From the NCBI GenBank assembly GCA_937925635.1, contig CALALX010000091.1:1-64000 (forward strand): a DNA stretch of 64,000 nt, in the 5' to 3' direction. Positions 17,289 to 24,752 of this stretch are shown here, in pieces (position 1 is the first letter of the stretch; each line of letters starts with the position of its first letter). Below the pieces are notes generated by a model. That model was not told the origin of the DNA, made no database searches, and saw only the letters and a program-made list of their open reading frames with translations. The position numbers and the translations under genes are program-made. The stretch comes from an uncultured Caulobacter sp. Lineage in GTDB: Bacteria; Pseudomonadota; Alphaproteobacteria; Caulobacterales; Caulobacteraceae.

Positions 17289-18064
17289 TCGAAGATCTCC
17301 AGGGCTTCGGCCGCCATGTCGGAGGCGGATTGTCTGTGACTGGTCGACGGATGGGAGCTTCGGCCCGCGCTGCCCCGACGGATCCAGTTGCGCCAGGCCT
17401 TGGTCCAGTCGGTGTGCGGGGTCTTGAACTCGTGGTCGCGGAAGATCGCGGTCTCGCGCTCTACGCGGGCCGTGGTCATGCCGAGGCTGGCGCCGAACTC
17501 GAAGGCGTCCCCGGGAGGTGTCCAACTGGCAGGGACGAACCGCTGGCCACGCTTGGCGGACTTGACCGCCTCTGCCTTCCTGATCTCGCCGAACAGGTCT
17601 CCTCGCGCGCCCTCTACATCAAAGGGTTCTTCTTCAGAGGGTTCCTTCAAAGGGTTAGGCTGCGGTGGAGTGCACATCCCGATGTGCGGTGGATTGCAGG
17701 TCCGGGGTGCGCTGGACTGCACTTCCTGATCTTCAGGAACTGCACTCCGCTGCACATCCGGAAGTGCGGCCGGTTGCACATCCGGTCCCATGGTCAACGT
17801 GTAGACGGTCGACTGATTGCGGCGCCGGCGCATGGCCAGATGGCCGCGGCCACGTAGCGCGTGAACGAGGTCGGTGACTTGGCGCGGCCGTAGTCCGGTC
17901 ATCGCCGCCAGCGCTTCCCGGCTGGGGAAGGCCTGGCCTGTCCGCCTGTTCAGATGGCGGGCGATGGCGAAGGCGATCGAGAACGCCGAGGGCGTGAGCC
18001 CCCGGTCATCCTGGACCCGCTCCAGCCACGCCATGCGGTCCTTCGTAAAGGTATCAGCCGCCAT
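17285..18064 (-). CDS. Replication protein with N-terminal helix-turn-helix (lambda O-like)
   Basis: A 259-residue protein with an N-terminal winged-helix domain of the type seen in phage replication initiators (FTKDRMAWLERVQDDRGLTPSAFSIAFAIA, then FPSREALAAMTGLRPRQVTDLVHALRGRGHLAM). The middle (about residues 95-145) is low in structure and encoded by the iteron array. The C-terminal part (FVPASWTPPGDAFEFGASLG ... DHEFKTPHTDWTKAWRNWIRRG) resembles the DnaT/ssDNA-binding-type tail found in similar proteins. It starts 11 bp after the previous gene and overlaps the next. By analogy with lambda O it would bind the iterons inside its own gene and start replication of the excised element. Confidence 0.82.
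   Translation of the reverse strand: MAADTFTKDRMAWLERVQDDRGLTPSAFSIAFAIARHLNRRTGQAFPSREALAAMTGLRPRQVTDLVHALRGRGHLAMRRRRNQSTVYTLTMGPDVQPAALPDVQRSAVPEDQEVQSSAPRTCNPPHIGMCTPPQPNPLKEPSEEEPFDVEGARGDLFGEIRKAEAVKSAKRGQRFVPASWTPPGDAFEFGASLGMTTARVERETAIFRDHEFKTPHTDWTKAWRNWIRRGSAGRSSHPSTSHRQSASDMAAEALEIFE
17657..17783. repeat. Five dyad iterons inside the replication gene (candidate origin)
   Basis: Five 23-25-bp units (17657-17679, 17680-17702, 17703-17726, 17735-17759, 17760-17783) share the pattern ggatgtgca-N5/6-cgcacatcc in degenerate form, so each is itself a dyad. They abut except for one 8-bp insert (17727-17734). Toward the 3' side of the gene they are followed by the least GC-rich stretch of the gene (17611-17656). 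Iterons plus a melting region within an initiator gene is the lambdoid origin layout. Confidence 0.75.
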
Positions 18065-18075
18065 GTGGAGCGACC

Positions 18076-18369
18076 TCAGTCATTAGCCGGCCTCGCGATC
18101 TTGGCCGCCTCGGCCTGCATCTCCGGCGTGACCGCAGAGGCGTCACCCGCGGCGAGGCCGATCATCGCCGCGTCGTACCCGATCTGGCGCGCGGCGGCCG
18201 TTGCTCCCCAGATTTTCGAGGCCTGATCGATGTCCGCCTGGGTCGCCATCGGGAACACCAGGCGGACCTCGGCGAGGAGCTTGGCGGCCTTGACGTAGGC
18301 GGGCGAGCCGCAGTCGGGCCGGAACCGCGTCTCGTCGAGATAGGCCGCAATACGGGCTGCGAGGGTCAT
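18076..18369 (-). CDS. Hypothetical element protein (97 aa)
   Basis: Not recognised. Helical throughout (MTLAARIAAYLDETRFRP, YVKAAKLLAEVRLVFPM, ATQADIDQASKIWGATAAARQIGYDAAMIGLA). It overlaps the preceding 74-aa gene by 4 bases (ATGA) and ends 11 bp before the replication gene, so it belongs to the same unit. Confidence 0.68.
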   Translation of the reverse strand: MTLAARIAAYLDETRFRPDCGSPAYVKAAKLLAEVRLVFPMATQADIDQASKIWGATAAARQIGYDAAMIGLAAGDASAVTPEMQAEAAKIARPAND

Positions 18370-18590
18370 GGACACACCGGGGGTCTGTGATGGGGTGTGG
18401 CGTCCGCCGGCCGGTCTAGGAGGCATCCCCCCAGCCGGCGGTTTCGGGTGACCGGCACGCCGCCACAGCGCGCCGGGGCCTGGGGATAGGGAGAGGACCC
18501 TGCGAACACCACGCTCCAGCCTTGATGGCGGCCCTGATCGTCCCTGACCGGGAAGAGCGACCACCTAGCCGGGCGGGGTTCGGGCGGCAT
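18366..18590 (-). CDS. Hypothetical small element protein (74 aa)
   Basis: Called because of its fit in the gene chain: the ATG (18590) lies one base after the AlpA-like gene's stop and its stop overlaps the next start as ATGA. The product is rich in Arg, Pro, Gly and contains four Cys (WSLFPVRDDQGRHQGWSVVF, then RRLGGCLLDRPADATPHH). No family is recognised; codon usage is less typical than in its neighbours, so it could still be a chance frame. Confidence 0.5.
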   Translation of the reverse strand: MPPEPRPARWSLFPVRDDQGRHQGWSVVFAGSSPYPQAPARCGGVPVTRNRRLGGCLLDRPADATPHHRPPVCP

Positions 18591-18591
18591 G

Positions 18592-18795
18592 TCAGGCCGC
18601 TTTCGGGTTGCTGGCGTCGCGGCGGGCCTGCAGCCACGCTTCGACGGCGTCGACGTCCCACACCCGGGTCGTCGGGCCGAGGAGGTAGCCCGGCGGGAAG
18701 CCGTGGTTCTCGACGAGGCGTCGGAGCTGCGTCCAGCCGCTCACGACCCCCATGCTTTTCAGGTCGGCAATTCGAAGGAGTTTGAGCGTCGCCAT
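18592..18795 (-). CDS. AlpA/excisionase-like helix-turn-helix protein
   Basis: A 67-residue protein from the ATG at 18795, preceded on its strand by the strong ribosome site ggagggcg. The AlpA/MerR-like fold is readable: LLRIADLKSMGVVSGWTQLRRLVENHGFPPGYLLGP, then TRVWDVDAVEAWLQARRD. AlpA-type proteins act as activators or recombination directionality factors of integrases in cryptic phages and islands. Here it heads the long minus-strand operon that carries replication and packaging genes, so it may couple excision to replication. Confidence 0.82.
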   Translation of the reverse strand: MATLKLLRIADLKSMGVVSGWTQLRRLVENHGFPPGYLLGPTTRVWDVDAVEAWLQARRDASNPKAA

Positions 18796-18887
18796 GTCGC
18801 CCTCCGTTGTTTTGTCCGTGTCAGGGTGTGCACGGTGACGGATGGGCAAGCTCTGATCACGGGTATTGATCTGGGGCGCTGCCTACC

Positions 18888-19610
18888 TCAGATCGACAGG
18901 CCCAGGTCCTGCAGGTTTGCCGGCGGAAGAGCATCAACAAAGCTCTTGGGAAGATCGATCGCCAAACCGGCCTTCATGATAGTCCGCCCCCTTCCGGCCC
19001 TCGCGTGCGTGTGCCGCACCTCAGCGAGCCTCTTAATCTCGAGGGCGTTGGCGACGAAGGCGCCGAGTTCATTGGGCGGGCAGGGAAAGATGGTGTCGCC
19101 ATAGGTCTCGCCGCGCCTGAAATGCTCTGCCCAAAGGTGAGCTACTGTCGCAAATAGGGGTGCCGCCTTCTTGATGGCTTCGGGCGAAAGCGTGCCGATT
19201 TTCGGTTGTCGCAGACGGGCCTCGTTGATCCGCCCAGAGACCCGGTCCCGGGTGTGGGTGAACCTGGCATCGCCTCCCTCCAACGGTTCTTTGGAGGTTG
19301 CGGAAGCGACGGCCACGAATACCTCCGCCCCGACGGCCCATCCCCACTTATAGCGACGGCCAAAGTCTTCTCGGAGATCACCCAGGTCGTCGCGACCGGC
19401 GGCGAGGATGTCCACCAGCCATTCGATCTGGTCCCGCGTCAGGGACGATTTGTTGATCACGAAGCGGCGGGCCATTTCCGACCTCAGGCAGCGCCACTGC
19501 AGATCGGGTTTGTCCGGAAGCATCATGACAGTTTCGAGGACCGCTGCTGCAAAGTCGGGAGCGGTGACCGCCAGTTTGGCGGTGAGGAGCGCGCTGACAC
19601 CGGGGTTCAT
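18888..19610 (-). CDS. Hypothetical protein translationally coupled to the integrase (240 aa)
   Basis: Not recognised. Soluble, mostly helical protein: an N-terminal helical region (SALLTAKLAVTAPDFAAAVLETVMMLP), a central block (RDQIEWLVDILAAGRDDLGDLREDFGRRYKWGW) and a late segment LFATVAHLWAEHFRRGETYGDTIFPCPPNELGAFVANAL. The start codon overlaps the integrase stop (ATGA), so the two are made together. That makes a role in integration, immunity or control of excision plausible, but nothing in the sequence proves it. Confidence 0.72.
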   Translation of the reverse strand: MNPGVSALLTAKLAVTAPDFAAAVLETVMMLPDKPDLQWRCLRSEMARRFVINKSSLTRDQIEWLVDILAAGRDDLGDLREDFGRRYKWGWAVGAEVFVAVASATSKEPLEGGDARFTHTRDRVSGRINEARLRQPKIGTLSPEAIKKAAPLFATVAHLWAEHFRRGETYGDTIFPCPPNELGAFVANALEIKRLAEVRHTHARAGRGRTIMKAGLAIDLPKSFVDALPPANLQDLGLSI

Positions 19611-20974
19611 TTGTTCACCTCAGACAGAGCGATCACGTTCTTCCCCACGATCCGAAGCAATTCTGCCGACCACGCCTCGAGGGCATCCGCCGCCTCCTTG
19701 TCCCAGCTGTGGCGCGTGTAGCGCGCCGTCATCGACCGACCATCGCCCTCGCTGTGATTGAGGATCCGGCTGATCACCTGGCGGGGTACGGCCAGCCTGG
19801 GCATTTCCATGTGTGTCGCCGTCGTGGCGCGGAGATCGTGCAGGTGCCAGTCGGGAATCCGGTGTTTCTCCGCCGTGAATTCCTCCGAGGCCTCCTCCGC
19901 GATGATCTTGCCGATCTCCTCGTCAAGCCGTTCCTTCAGGCCTGACCAACCGGAGAAGGCCTGATCGCCGCGCCGGCCGGACGGGAAGACATGGTCGAAG
20001 AGCCGGCCGCCGACCTCGAGCCGCGTCACGCCCTCGATGATCTCCGTCGCGAGGGTCGAAAGCGGGACCGTATGCGCGACGCCGCGCTTCGTCCTGGCGG
20101 CCGGGATCATCCAAGCGGCACCGGTGGTGATGACGTCCTTCCCCCGTTCGTCCTTGGTCCGGTAGTCGATCTGCCCAAGTTCGGAGAAGAGCATGCCCGC
20201 GACCTCGCCGCGGCGTTGACCGGTTATCAGCATCATCCGGACCAGGCGGCCGAGCGGCTCGGGGAGCTTGCCGCTGCTCTTCCAGAACAGACGGACCTCG
20301 TCCTCGGAGAGGTAGCGATCGCGCGCGCTCTCGCGGCCGGGCTTGTCCACGCCGGCGGCCGGATCGGTCTCGACGTAGTCCTGGCCCGCCGCCCAGCGGA
20401 ACACCCTCTTGATGAAGCTCAAGAGGCGGTTGGCCGACACGGGCGAGGTCTGCGCTTTCTCCCGGACCAGCTCCCTGATCTCACGGCCCTTGATGTCGCC
20501 GATCGGGCGAGCGTGCCAGTCGACGAGGTCGACCTTCAGCTTGCGCTCAAGCTCCCCCTTGCTCTTGAGGAGCGCGCCGCCGCTCTCCAGCGTGTCGGCC
20601 AAGTAACGCTCGGCCACCCATCCGAAGGTCCCCCGGGCGTAGTTCTCGCCGGCTGCTGGAGCGGCCTTCCGGGCCCGGCGCGTGGCGCCCGGGTCGTCGC
20701 CAGTTCGCAGCTGATTGATCAGGGCCGTAGCCTTCCGGCGAGCATCGGCTTCCTTGATGCCGCTAGGTGAGGAGACGTCGCTGGGGCCGATGGCCTTGCC
20801 GACCGTCCGGCGGACTAGGCGACCGTTCGCCCGGACCATGACGAAGTAGGTCCGGGAGCCGCCTGCCGAGATCCTCAGGCCATAGCCGCTGAGGACGTCG
20901 TCGCGGAACTCGATCTGCCCCTCGGCAGGTGCCGGCGAGCGGGCGAGTTTGTCGGTCAAGCGCGCAATGGCCAT
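19607..20974 (-). CDS. int: Tyrosine recombinase (phage-type integrase)
   Basis: A 455-residue site-specific recombinase of the P4/Rhizobiales island type. It has an N-terminal arm-binding DUF4102-like domain (DDVLSGYGLRISAGGSRTYFV), a core-binding domain (FGWVAERYLADTLESGG to RVFRWAAGQDYV) and a catalytic domain with Arg254 (TGQRRGEV), His379-x-x-Arg382 (HDLRATTAT), His407 (LNHSEG) and nucleophile Tyr419 (TARYTRHSW). It sits 135 bp from attR with its 5' end facing it, the standard arrangement. Putative arm sites overlap its promoter region, so the enzyme may repress itself. Confidence 0.96.
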   Translation of the reverse strand: MAIARLTDKLARSPAPAEGQIEFRDDVLSGYGLRISAGGSRTYFVMVRANGRLVRRTVGKAIGPSDVSSPSGIKEADARRKATALINQLRTGDDPGATRRARKAAPAAGENYARGTFGWVAERYLADTLESGGALLKSKGELERKLKVDLVDWHARPIGDIKGREIRELVREKAQTSPVSANRLLSFIKRVFRWAAGQDYVETDPAAGVDKPGRESARDRYLSEDEVRLFWKSSGKLPEPLGRLVRMMLITGQRRGEVAGMLFSELGQIDYRTKDERGKDVITTGAAWMIPAARTKRGVAHTVPLSTLATEIIEGVTRLEVGGRLFDHVFPSGRRGDQAFSGWSGLKERLDEEIGKIIAEEASEEFTAEKHRIPDWHLHDLRATTATHMEMPRLAVPRQVISRILNHSEGDGRSMTARYTRHSWDKEAADALEAWSAELLRIVGKNVIALSEVNK

Positions 20975-20975
20975 C

Positions 20976-21004
20976 TGTTACCTAAGCCCTCTCAGGTGTC
21001 ACCT
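20976..21004 (-). promoter_or_regulatory. Putative integrase arm-type sites in attR
   Basis: tgttacct (20976-20983) is the reverse complement of the aggtaaca word repeated in attL; a near copy, tgtcacct, lies at 20997-21004, its start 21 bp away. A further aggtcac occurs at 21039-21045. The first copy begins two bases before the int start codon. Confidence 0.5.
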
Positions 21005-21109
21005 AGGCCAAAATCGGCCGGTGATGGACGGTCACACTAGGTCACGCGATCCGTTGAGAAAGCAAGGGTTTCGGGCATGCACGGTAGCGCTAGGAAACGG
21101 CCTGCATAA

Positions 21110-21156
21110 GACTGGGGGTCAAGGGGTCGTGGGTTCGAATCCCGCCGCTCCGACCA
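21110..21156 (+). repeat. attR direct repeat (47 bp)
   Basis: Exact copy of 6100-6146. The 5' half of a tRNA is missing here, so this is the displaced original 3' end of tRNA-Pro and not a second tRNA gene. Confidence 0.95.
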
Positions 21157-21165
21157 TCGTTCTCT

Positions 21166-21357
21166 TTACCGGTTCATCCACTTCATCAGCGGAATCAGCG
21201 GCAGGCCCCAGGCCGTGCCGATGACGACGTAGTAGGCGAGCTGCGCGGCCCAGTGCTGCGGCACGTGGTCGCCGATGGCCAGGGCCGCCACGACATAGCC
21301 GAATAGAAACAGCAGCATCCCCAGGGCGCCGAGCAGCTTCTTCAGTCGCGGATTCAT
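21166..21357 (-). CDS. DUF2842 domain membrane protein
   Basis: A 63-residue protein with two hydrophobic helices (LLGALGMLLFLFGYVVAALAI and LAYYVVIGTAWGLPLIPLMKWM) of the DUF2842 type found in alphaproteobacteria; function unknown. The start at 21357 (MNPRLKKLLG) has a ggag box; a longer frame reaches 21396. It is the first chromosomal gene to the right of attR and ends 10 bp from it. Confidence 0.8.
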   Translation of the reverse strand: MNPRLKKLLGALGMLLFLFGYVVAALAIGDHVPQHWAAQLAYYVVIGTAWGLPLIPLMKWMNR

Positions 21358-21405
21358 GGGCTTGCTCCGGCGCGGGCGGTCCCGCTTCGGAGCCATAGCG
21401 GGCGA

Positions 21406-21654
21406 TCAGCGGCGTTTGAAGAGGCCAATGACGAACAGCAGGACCACCGCGCCGATCACCGAGGCGATCAGGCTGGCGATGAAGCCGCTGTAGCCGATGC
21501 CCAGCAGACCGGCGAGGAAGTTGCCGATCAGGGCCCCGACCAGGCCGACGATCAGGTTCACCACAATGCCGTGGTCGCGGTTCATGATCCGCTCGGCGAT
21601 CCAGCCAGCCAAGATGCCGATGACGATCGCAACGAGCCAGTTGACGCCTTCCAT
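21406..21654 (-). CDS. GlsB/YeaQ/YmgE family stress-response membrane protein
   Basis: An 82-residue inner-membrane protein with the transglycosylase-associated family pattern: WLVAIVIGILAGWIAERIM, HGIVVNLIVGLVGALIGNFLAGLLGI and a third helix SVIGAVVLLFVIGLFKRR. Family members are induced by acid or envelope stress; the mechanism is unknown. Confidence 0.9.
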   Translation of the reverse strand: MEGVNWLVAIVIGILAGWIAERIMNRDHGIVVNLIVGLVGALIGNFLAGLLGIGYSGFIASLIASVIGAVVLLFVIGLFKRR

Positions 21655-21717
21655 GAGAGAGCCTCCTCCAACCGGTGTCCTGGCTGGGTAACAGGCCAGC
21701 GCGGCGGCGGTTCCCCG

Positions 21718-21978
21718 TCAGCGGCGCGGGGCCAGGGCCATCACGGCGAGGAGGACGGTCGCGCCGCACAGGCTGGCCGCCGCGAAGGGCAGGAGGCTGC
21801 CCATCGGCAGGCGAAGCAGTTCGGCGGTGAGGGCGCCCAGCGTCGCACCGGCCAGGCCCAGGCCGAGGCTGGCGAAGCTCGAGCCTCGCCGGCCCAGCAG
21901 CCAGCGGGCGGCGAACCCGGCCAGCAGGCCGACTACGGCGACAACGAAGTGGCTCTGCGGCGGCATCGGCAGGACCAT
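21718..21978 (-). CDS. Small hydrophobic membrane protein (GlsB-like)
   Basis: About 86 residues with three predicted membrane helices (FVVAVVGLLAGFAARWLLG, LGLGLAGATLGALTAELL, LPFAAASLCGATVLLAVMAL). The topology and Gly-rich helices resemble the neighbouring GlsB-type protein, suggesting a divergent paralogue. The start is uncertain: ATG at 21978, ATG at 21966 or GTG at 22002, none with a good ribosome site. Confidence 0.6.
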   Translation of the reverse strand: MVLPMPPQSHFVVAVVGLLAGFAARWLLGRRGSSFASLGLGLAGATLGALTAELLRLPMGSLLPFAAASLCGATVLLAVMALAPRR

Positions 21979-22082
21979 GCCAGCGGTTCGCGACGGCGTC
22001 ACGGCTCTGGACCCTCTCGCGCGAGCGCTCTAGGAAGGCCCCGCCGAATTTTCGCCCCCGGAAGGGCCCAACAGAGGCGGCG

Positions 22083-23114
22083 ATGACTTCCTTCCTGCGT
22101 TCGGACCGGTCGACCCCGGTCGCCGTCTGGCTGTTCGCCGTCGCGGCCCTCGTCCTGGCCATGGTCGTGGTCGGGGGAGCGACCCGGCTTACGGGCTCCG
22201 GCCTGTCGATCACCGAGTGGGCGCCGATCAAGGGCGCGCTGCCGCCGCTGTCGCGCGAGGCCTGGGAGGCCGCGTTCGCCAGCTATCGCCAGATCCCGCA
22301 GTACGAACAGGTCAACCACGGCATGACGCTGGACCAGTTCAAGGGTATCTTCTGGTGGGAGTGGGCGCACCGGCTGCTCGGCCGGCTGATCGGCGCAGCC
22401 TTCGCGATCCCGTTTGTCGTGTTCCTGATCCGCAAGGACATCCCGCGCCGACTGATCTGGCGTTGCGGGGCCATGCTGGCGCTGGGCGGCCTGCAGGGGC
22501 TGATCGGCTGGTGGATGGTGTCCAGCGGCCTCGCGGACCGGGTCAGCGTCGCGCCGGAGCGGCTGGCCGTGCACCTGGGCCTGGCGCTGACCCTCTTCGT
22601 GATGCTGGTCTGGACCGGCCTGGATGCCTGGCACGGCGCGCCGCGGCAACAGAACCCGACCCGCTGGCGGGCCGTCGCGCTGGCCTTCCTCGGCGGCGTG
22701 TTTCTGCAGAGCCTTTTGGGGGCGCTGGTCGCCGGCGCCGACGCGGGGTTCATCTACAACGACTGGCCGCTGATGAACGGCGCGATTCTGCCGCGCGACT
22801 ACGCTGGCGACAGCGTCTGGGCGACGATCGCCCATAACCAGGCGAGCGTGCAACTCCACCATCGCCTCGGGGCCTATCTGCTGTTTCTGGCCGCCATGGT
22901 GCTGGCGGCGATGGCCTGGCGGGCGCGTTACCTGCCCCAGGAGGCGCGCACCGCGGCCCTGGCCGTAGCGGGCGTGACGCTGCTGCAGGCGGCGCTGGGC
23001 GTCAGCGCCCTGATGGCCGGCGTGCCGCTGTGGCTGGGCATCCTGCACCAGGCCGGCGCCGTGGCCCTGCTGGCCGTGGCCACGGGCTTCGCCTGGCGCG
23101 TTCGCCGCCTCTAG
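22083..23114 (+). CDS. ctaA: Heme A synthase (COX15/CtaA family)
   Basis: Oxidises heme O to heme A for aa3-type cytochrome oxidase. The 343-residue protein has eight hydrophobic segments in two pseudo-symmetric halves. Family motifs and candidate heme ligands are visible: GGATRLTGSGLSITEWAPIKGALPP, FWWEWAHRLLGR, LQGLIGWWMVSSGL, RLAVHLGLAL, FIYNDWPLMNG, QLHHRLGAYLL and LGILHQAGAVALL. The 3' end overlaps the convergent PhoX-like gene by 4 bp. Confidence 0.96.
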   Translation: MTSFLRSDRSTPVAVWLFAVAALVLAMVVVGGATRLTGSGLSITEWAPIKGALPPLSREAWEAAFASYRQIPQYEQVNHGMTLDQFKGIFWWEWAHRLLGRLIGAAFAIPFVVFLIRKDIPRRLIWRCGAMLALGGLQGLIGWWMVSSGLADRVSVAPERLAVHLGLALTLFVMLVWTGLDAWHGAPRQQNPTRWRAVALAFLGGVFLQSLLGALVAGADAGFIYNDWPLMNGAILPRDYAGDSVWATIAHNQASVQLHHRLGAYLLFLAAMVLAAMAWRARYLPQEARTAALAVAGVTLLQAALGVSALMAGVPLWLGILHQAGAVALLAVATGFAWRVRRL

Positions 23115-24520
23115 GCCTTGAACGACGCCCACGGCCCCGTGATGGCCAGGGTGATGCCCGGCCAATAGATGTTCACGAACAGGGTCGAGCCGTCGGGCGA
23201 GAAGCAGACGCCCGCCAGTTCGGCGTTCTCCCGAAAAACATTGCGTCCAATCGTGTAGACCTTGCCCTCGGGCGTGACGCCCTTGAGGTGGTTGCGTCTG
23301 GTGTCGGAGTAGCGGTCCTCACAGACCAGGATGTGCCCCCAGGGCGCCACGGCGATGTTGTCGCCGTAGTCGAGAACCCGGGCGTCCCTGGACTCGAGAA
23401 ACAGCTGCGCCTTGCCGGGCGCGTCAGCCTCGTCGGACTGGCCTTCGCGCTCGCCGGGAATGTAGCGCATGATCTGACCCGCGCCAGCCGCCCCGCCGGA
23501 GGTGCAGGTGAAGTAGAACTCGCCCTTGCCCCAGAAGATGCCCTCGCCGCGCGCGAAGATGGCGGCCCCGGCCTTGGCGCCGCGCAGGCGCAGGTCGTCG
23601 TCGGGGCTCTCGGGGTTGTCGAGGTCGATCCAGCGGGCGGCGCGCCAGTCGCCCTGGGTCATGCCCACCGCGCCCTTCCAGTTGCGGGTGTCGCAGCCCG
23701 CGGCCGCGTCGACGAAGCCCAGCGCCTGCAGTCGGCCGCCTCGGACCAGTTCGCCCGGCGTCTCGGGCAGAAAGCGATAGAGAAGGGAGTCGGGGGTGTC
23801 CTCGGTCAGATAGACGATGCCGGTCCGGGGATCGACGCAGGCGGCCTCGTGCTTGAAGCGGCCCATGGCCTTCAGCGGGACAGGATCGACCAGTCCCCGG
23901 GCGCGCGAGGGCACCTCGAAGATCCAGCCGTGGTCCTTGCCCACGCCCTGGCCGGCGCGGGTGGTCGTTTCCTCGCAGGTCAGCCAGCTGCCCCAGGGGG
24001 TGACGCCGCCCGCGCAGTTGATCGATGTGCCCGCCAGGCTCAGATGCTCGCGCTCAAGCGTCTGCTTGCGGATATTATAGACCAGCGTCGTCGTGCCGCC
24101 CGGCAGGACCCGGCCTGCGGCATCGACATCGTAGGCCTTGTCGCGATCGAGCTTCGCGGCGAACCGGCCCCGCGCGCCGGTCGGGCCATGGTTGCGGTCG
24201 CCGGGCTTGAGTTCGTGATTGCGGACCAGGATCACCTTGTCATCGCCCAGGCCCAGGACGCCGCCGGCCGCGAAGCAGCCCATGCCGTCGAACTTGTGTG
24301 GGACGGCCAGGCCGTCGTCCATCATGTCCCCGGCCTGCGAGACGATGCGATAGGAGAAGCCCTCAGGCAGATCGAAGATGCCGAACGGATCTTCCTTGAG
24401 CGCGCCGTAGCCCTCGACCTCGTTGACGTAGATCGCGTCGTCCTCCTCCGCCCGGGCGATGCCGGCGAAGGCGAGGGACGCGGCCGAGACGCCGAGGAAG
24501 CCGCGACGGGAATAGGACAT
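23111..24520 (-). CDS. PhoX-like (DUF839) secreted protein with Tat signal
   Basis: The N-terminus MSYSRRGFLGVSAASLAFAGIARA carries a twin-arginine motif and an Ala-x-Ala cleavage site, so the folded protein is exported with its cofactor. The 469-residue body has DUF839 motifs: HKFDGMGCFA, LVRNHELKP, CAGGVTPWGSWLTCEET, GRFKHEAACVDP, VYLTEDTPDSLLYRF, PWGHILVCEDRY and AGVCFSPDGSTLFVNIYWPG. PhoX enzymes are Ca/Fe-dependent phosphatases. The Cys and acidic ligand motifs seem kept, but many DUF839 members have no demonstrated activity. I use the ATG at 24520; the frame extends to 24577 without a signal-like sequence. Confidence 0.88.
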   Translation of the reverse strand: MSYSRRGFLGVSAASLAFAGIARAEEDDAIYVNEVEGYGALKEDPFGIFDLPEGFSYRIVSQAGDMMDDGLAVPHKFDGMGCFAAGGVLGLGDDKVILVRNHELKPGDRNHGPTGARGRFAAKLDRDKAYDVDAAGRVLPGGTTTLVYNIRKQTLEREHLSLAGTSINCAGGVTPWGSWLTCEETTTRAGQGVGKDHGWIFEVPSRARGLVDPVPLKAMGRFKHEAACVDPRTGIVYLTEDTPDSLLYRFLPETPGELVRGGRLQALGFVDAAAGCDTRNWKGAVGMTQGDWRAARWIDLDNPESPDDDLRLRGAKAGAAIFARGEGIFWGKGEFYFTCTSGGAAGAGQIMRYIPGEREGQSDEADAPGKAQLFLESRDARVLDYGDNIAVAPWGHILVCEDRYSDTRRNHLKGVTPEGKVYTIGRNVFRENAELAGVCFSPDGSTLFVNIYWPGITLAITGPWASFKA

Positions 24521-24601
24521 GGGGCATGGCTCCGGGGAGGATGCCGCCCTGCTAACCCCAGTCTGTGACAAAGTCATTTCGGCGTTTCACCGGTCAGATG
24601 C

Positions 24602-24615
24602 GGTATCATAATACC
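24602..24615. promoter_or_regulatory. Possible operator (ggtat-cata-atacc)
   Basis: A small AT-rich palindrome in the divergent spacer between the PhoX-like gene and rplM, flanked by atg/cat outer bases. It resembles GntR-type operators but has only 5-bp arms. Confidence 0.35.
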
Positions 24616-24672
24616 ATTCATCGGAATCCCTTGCTACATAAAGCCTTGCGCGGTTTCTTCTCGCGCGATGTG

Positions 24673-24701
24673 TTGACAGGTGGGCGGCGCCCGGGTATTG
24701 C
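24673..24701 (+). promoter_or_regulatory. Promoter of rplM-rpsI
   Basis: TTGACA (24673-24678), 17-bp spacer and TATTGC (24696-24701), about 50 bp before the rplM start. Confidence 0.65.
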
Positions 24702-24752
24702 CGCGCCCTCACGTCGGGGACAGCCGTTCCCGCCTGCATACGGATTACACCC

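Noticed and set aside
17657..17783. CRISPR-like short repeat array
   Set aside because: Units are dyads that abut without unique spacers, and they lie inside a coding frame; iterons explain them better.
21110..21156. Second tRNA-Pro gene at the right end of the element
   Set aside because: Only the 3' 47 bases are present; the acceptor 5' side, D arm and anticodon 5' stem are missing. It is the attR repeat.
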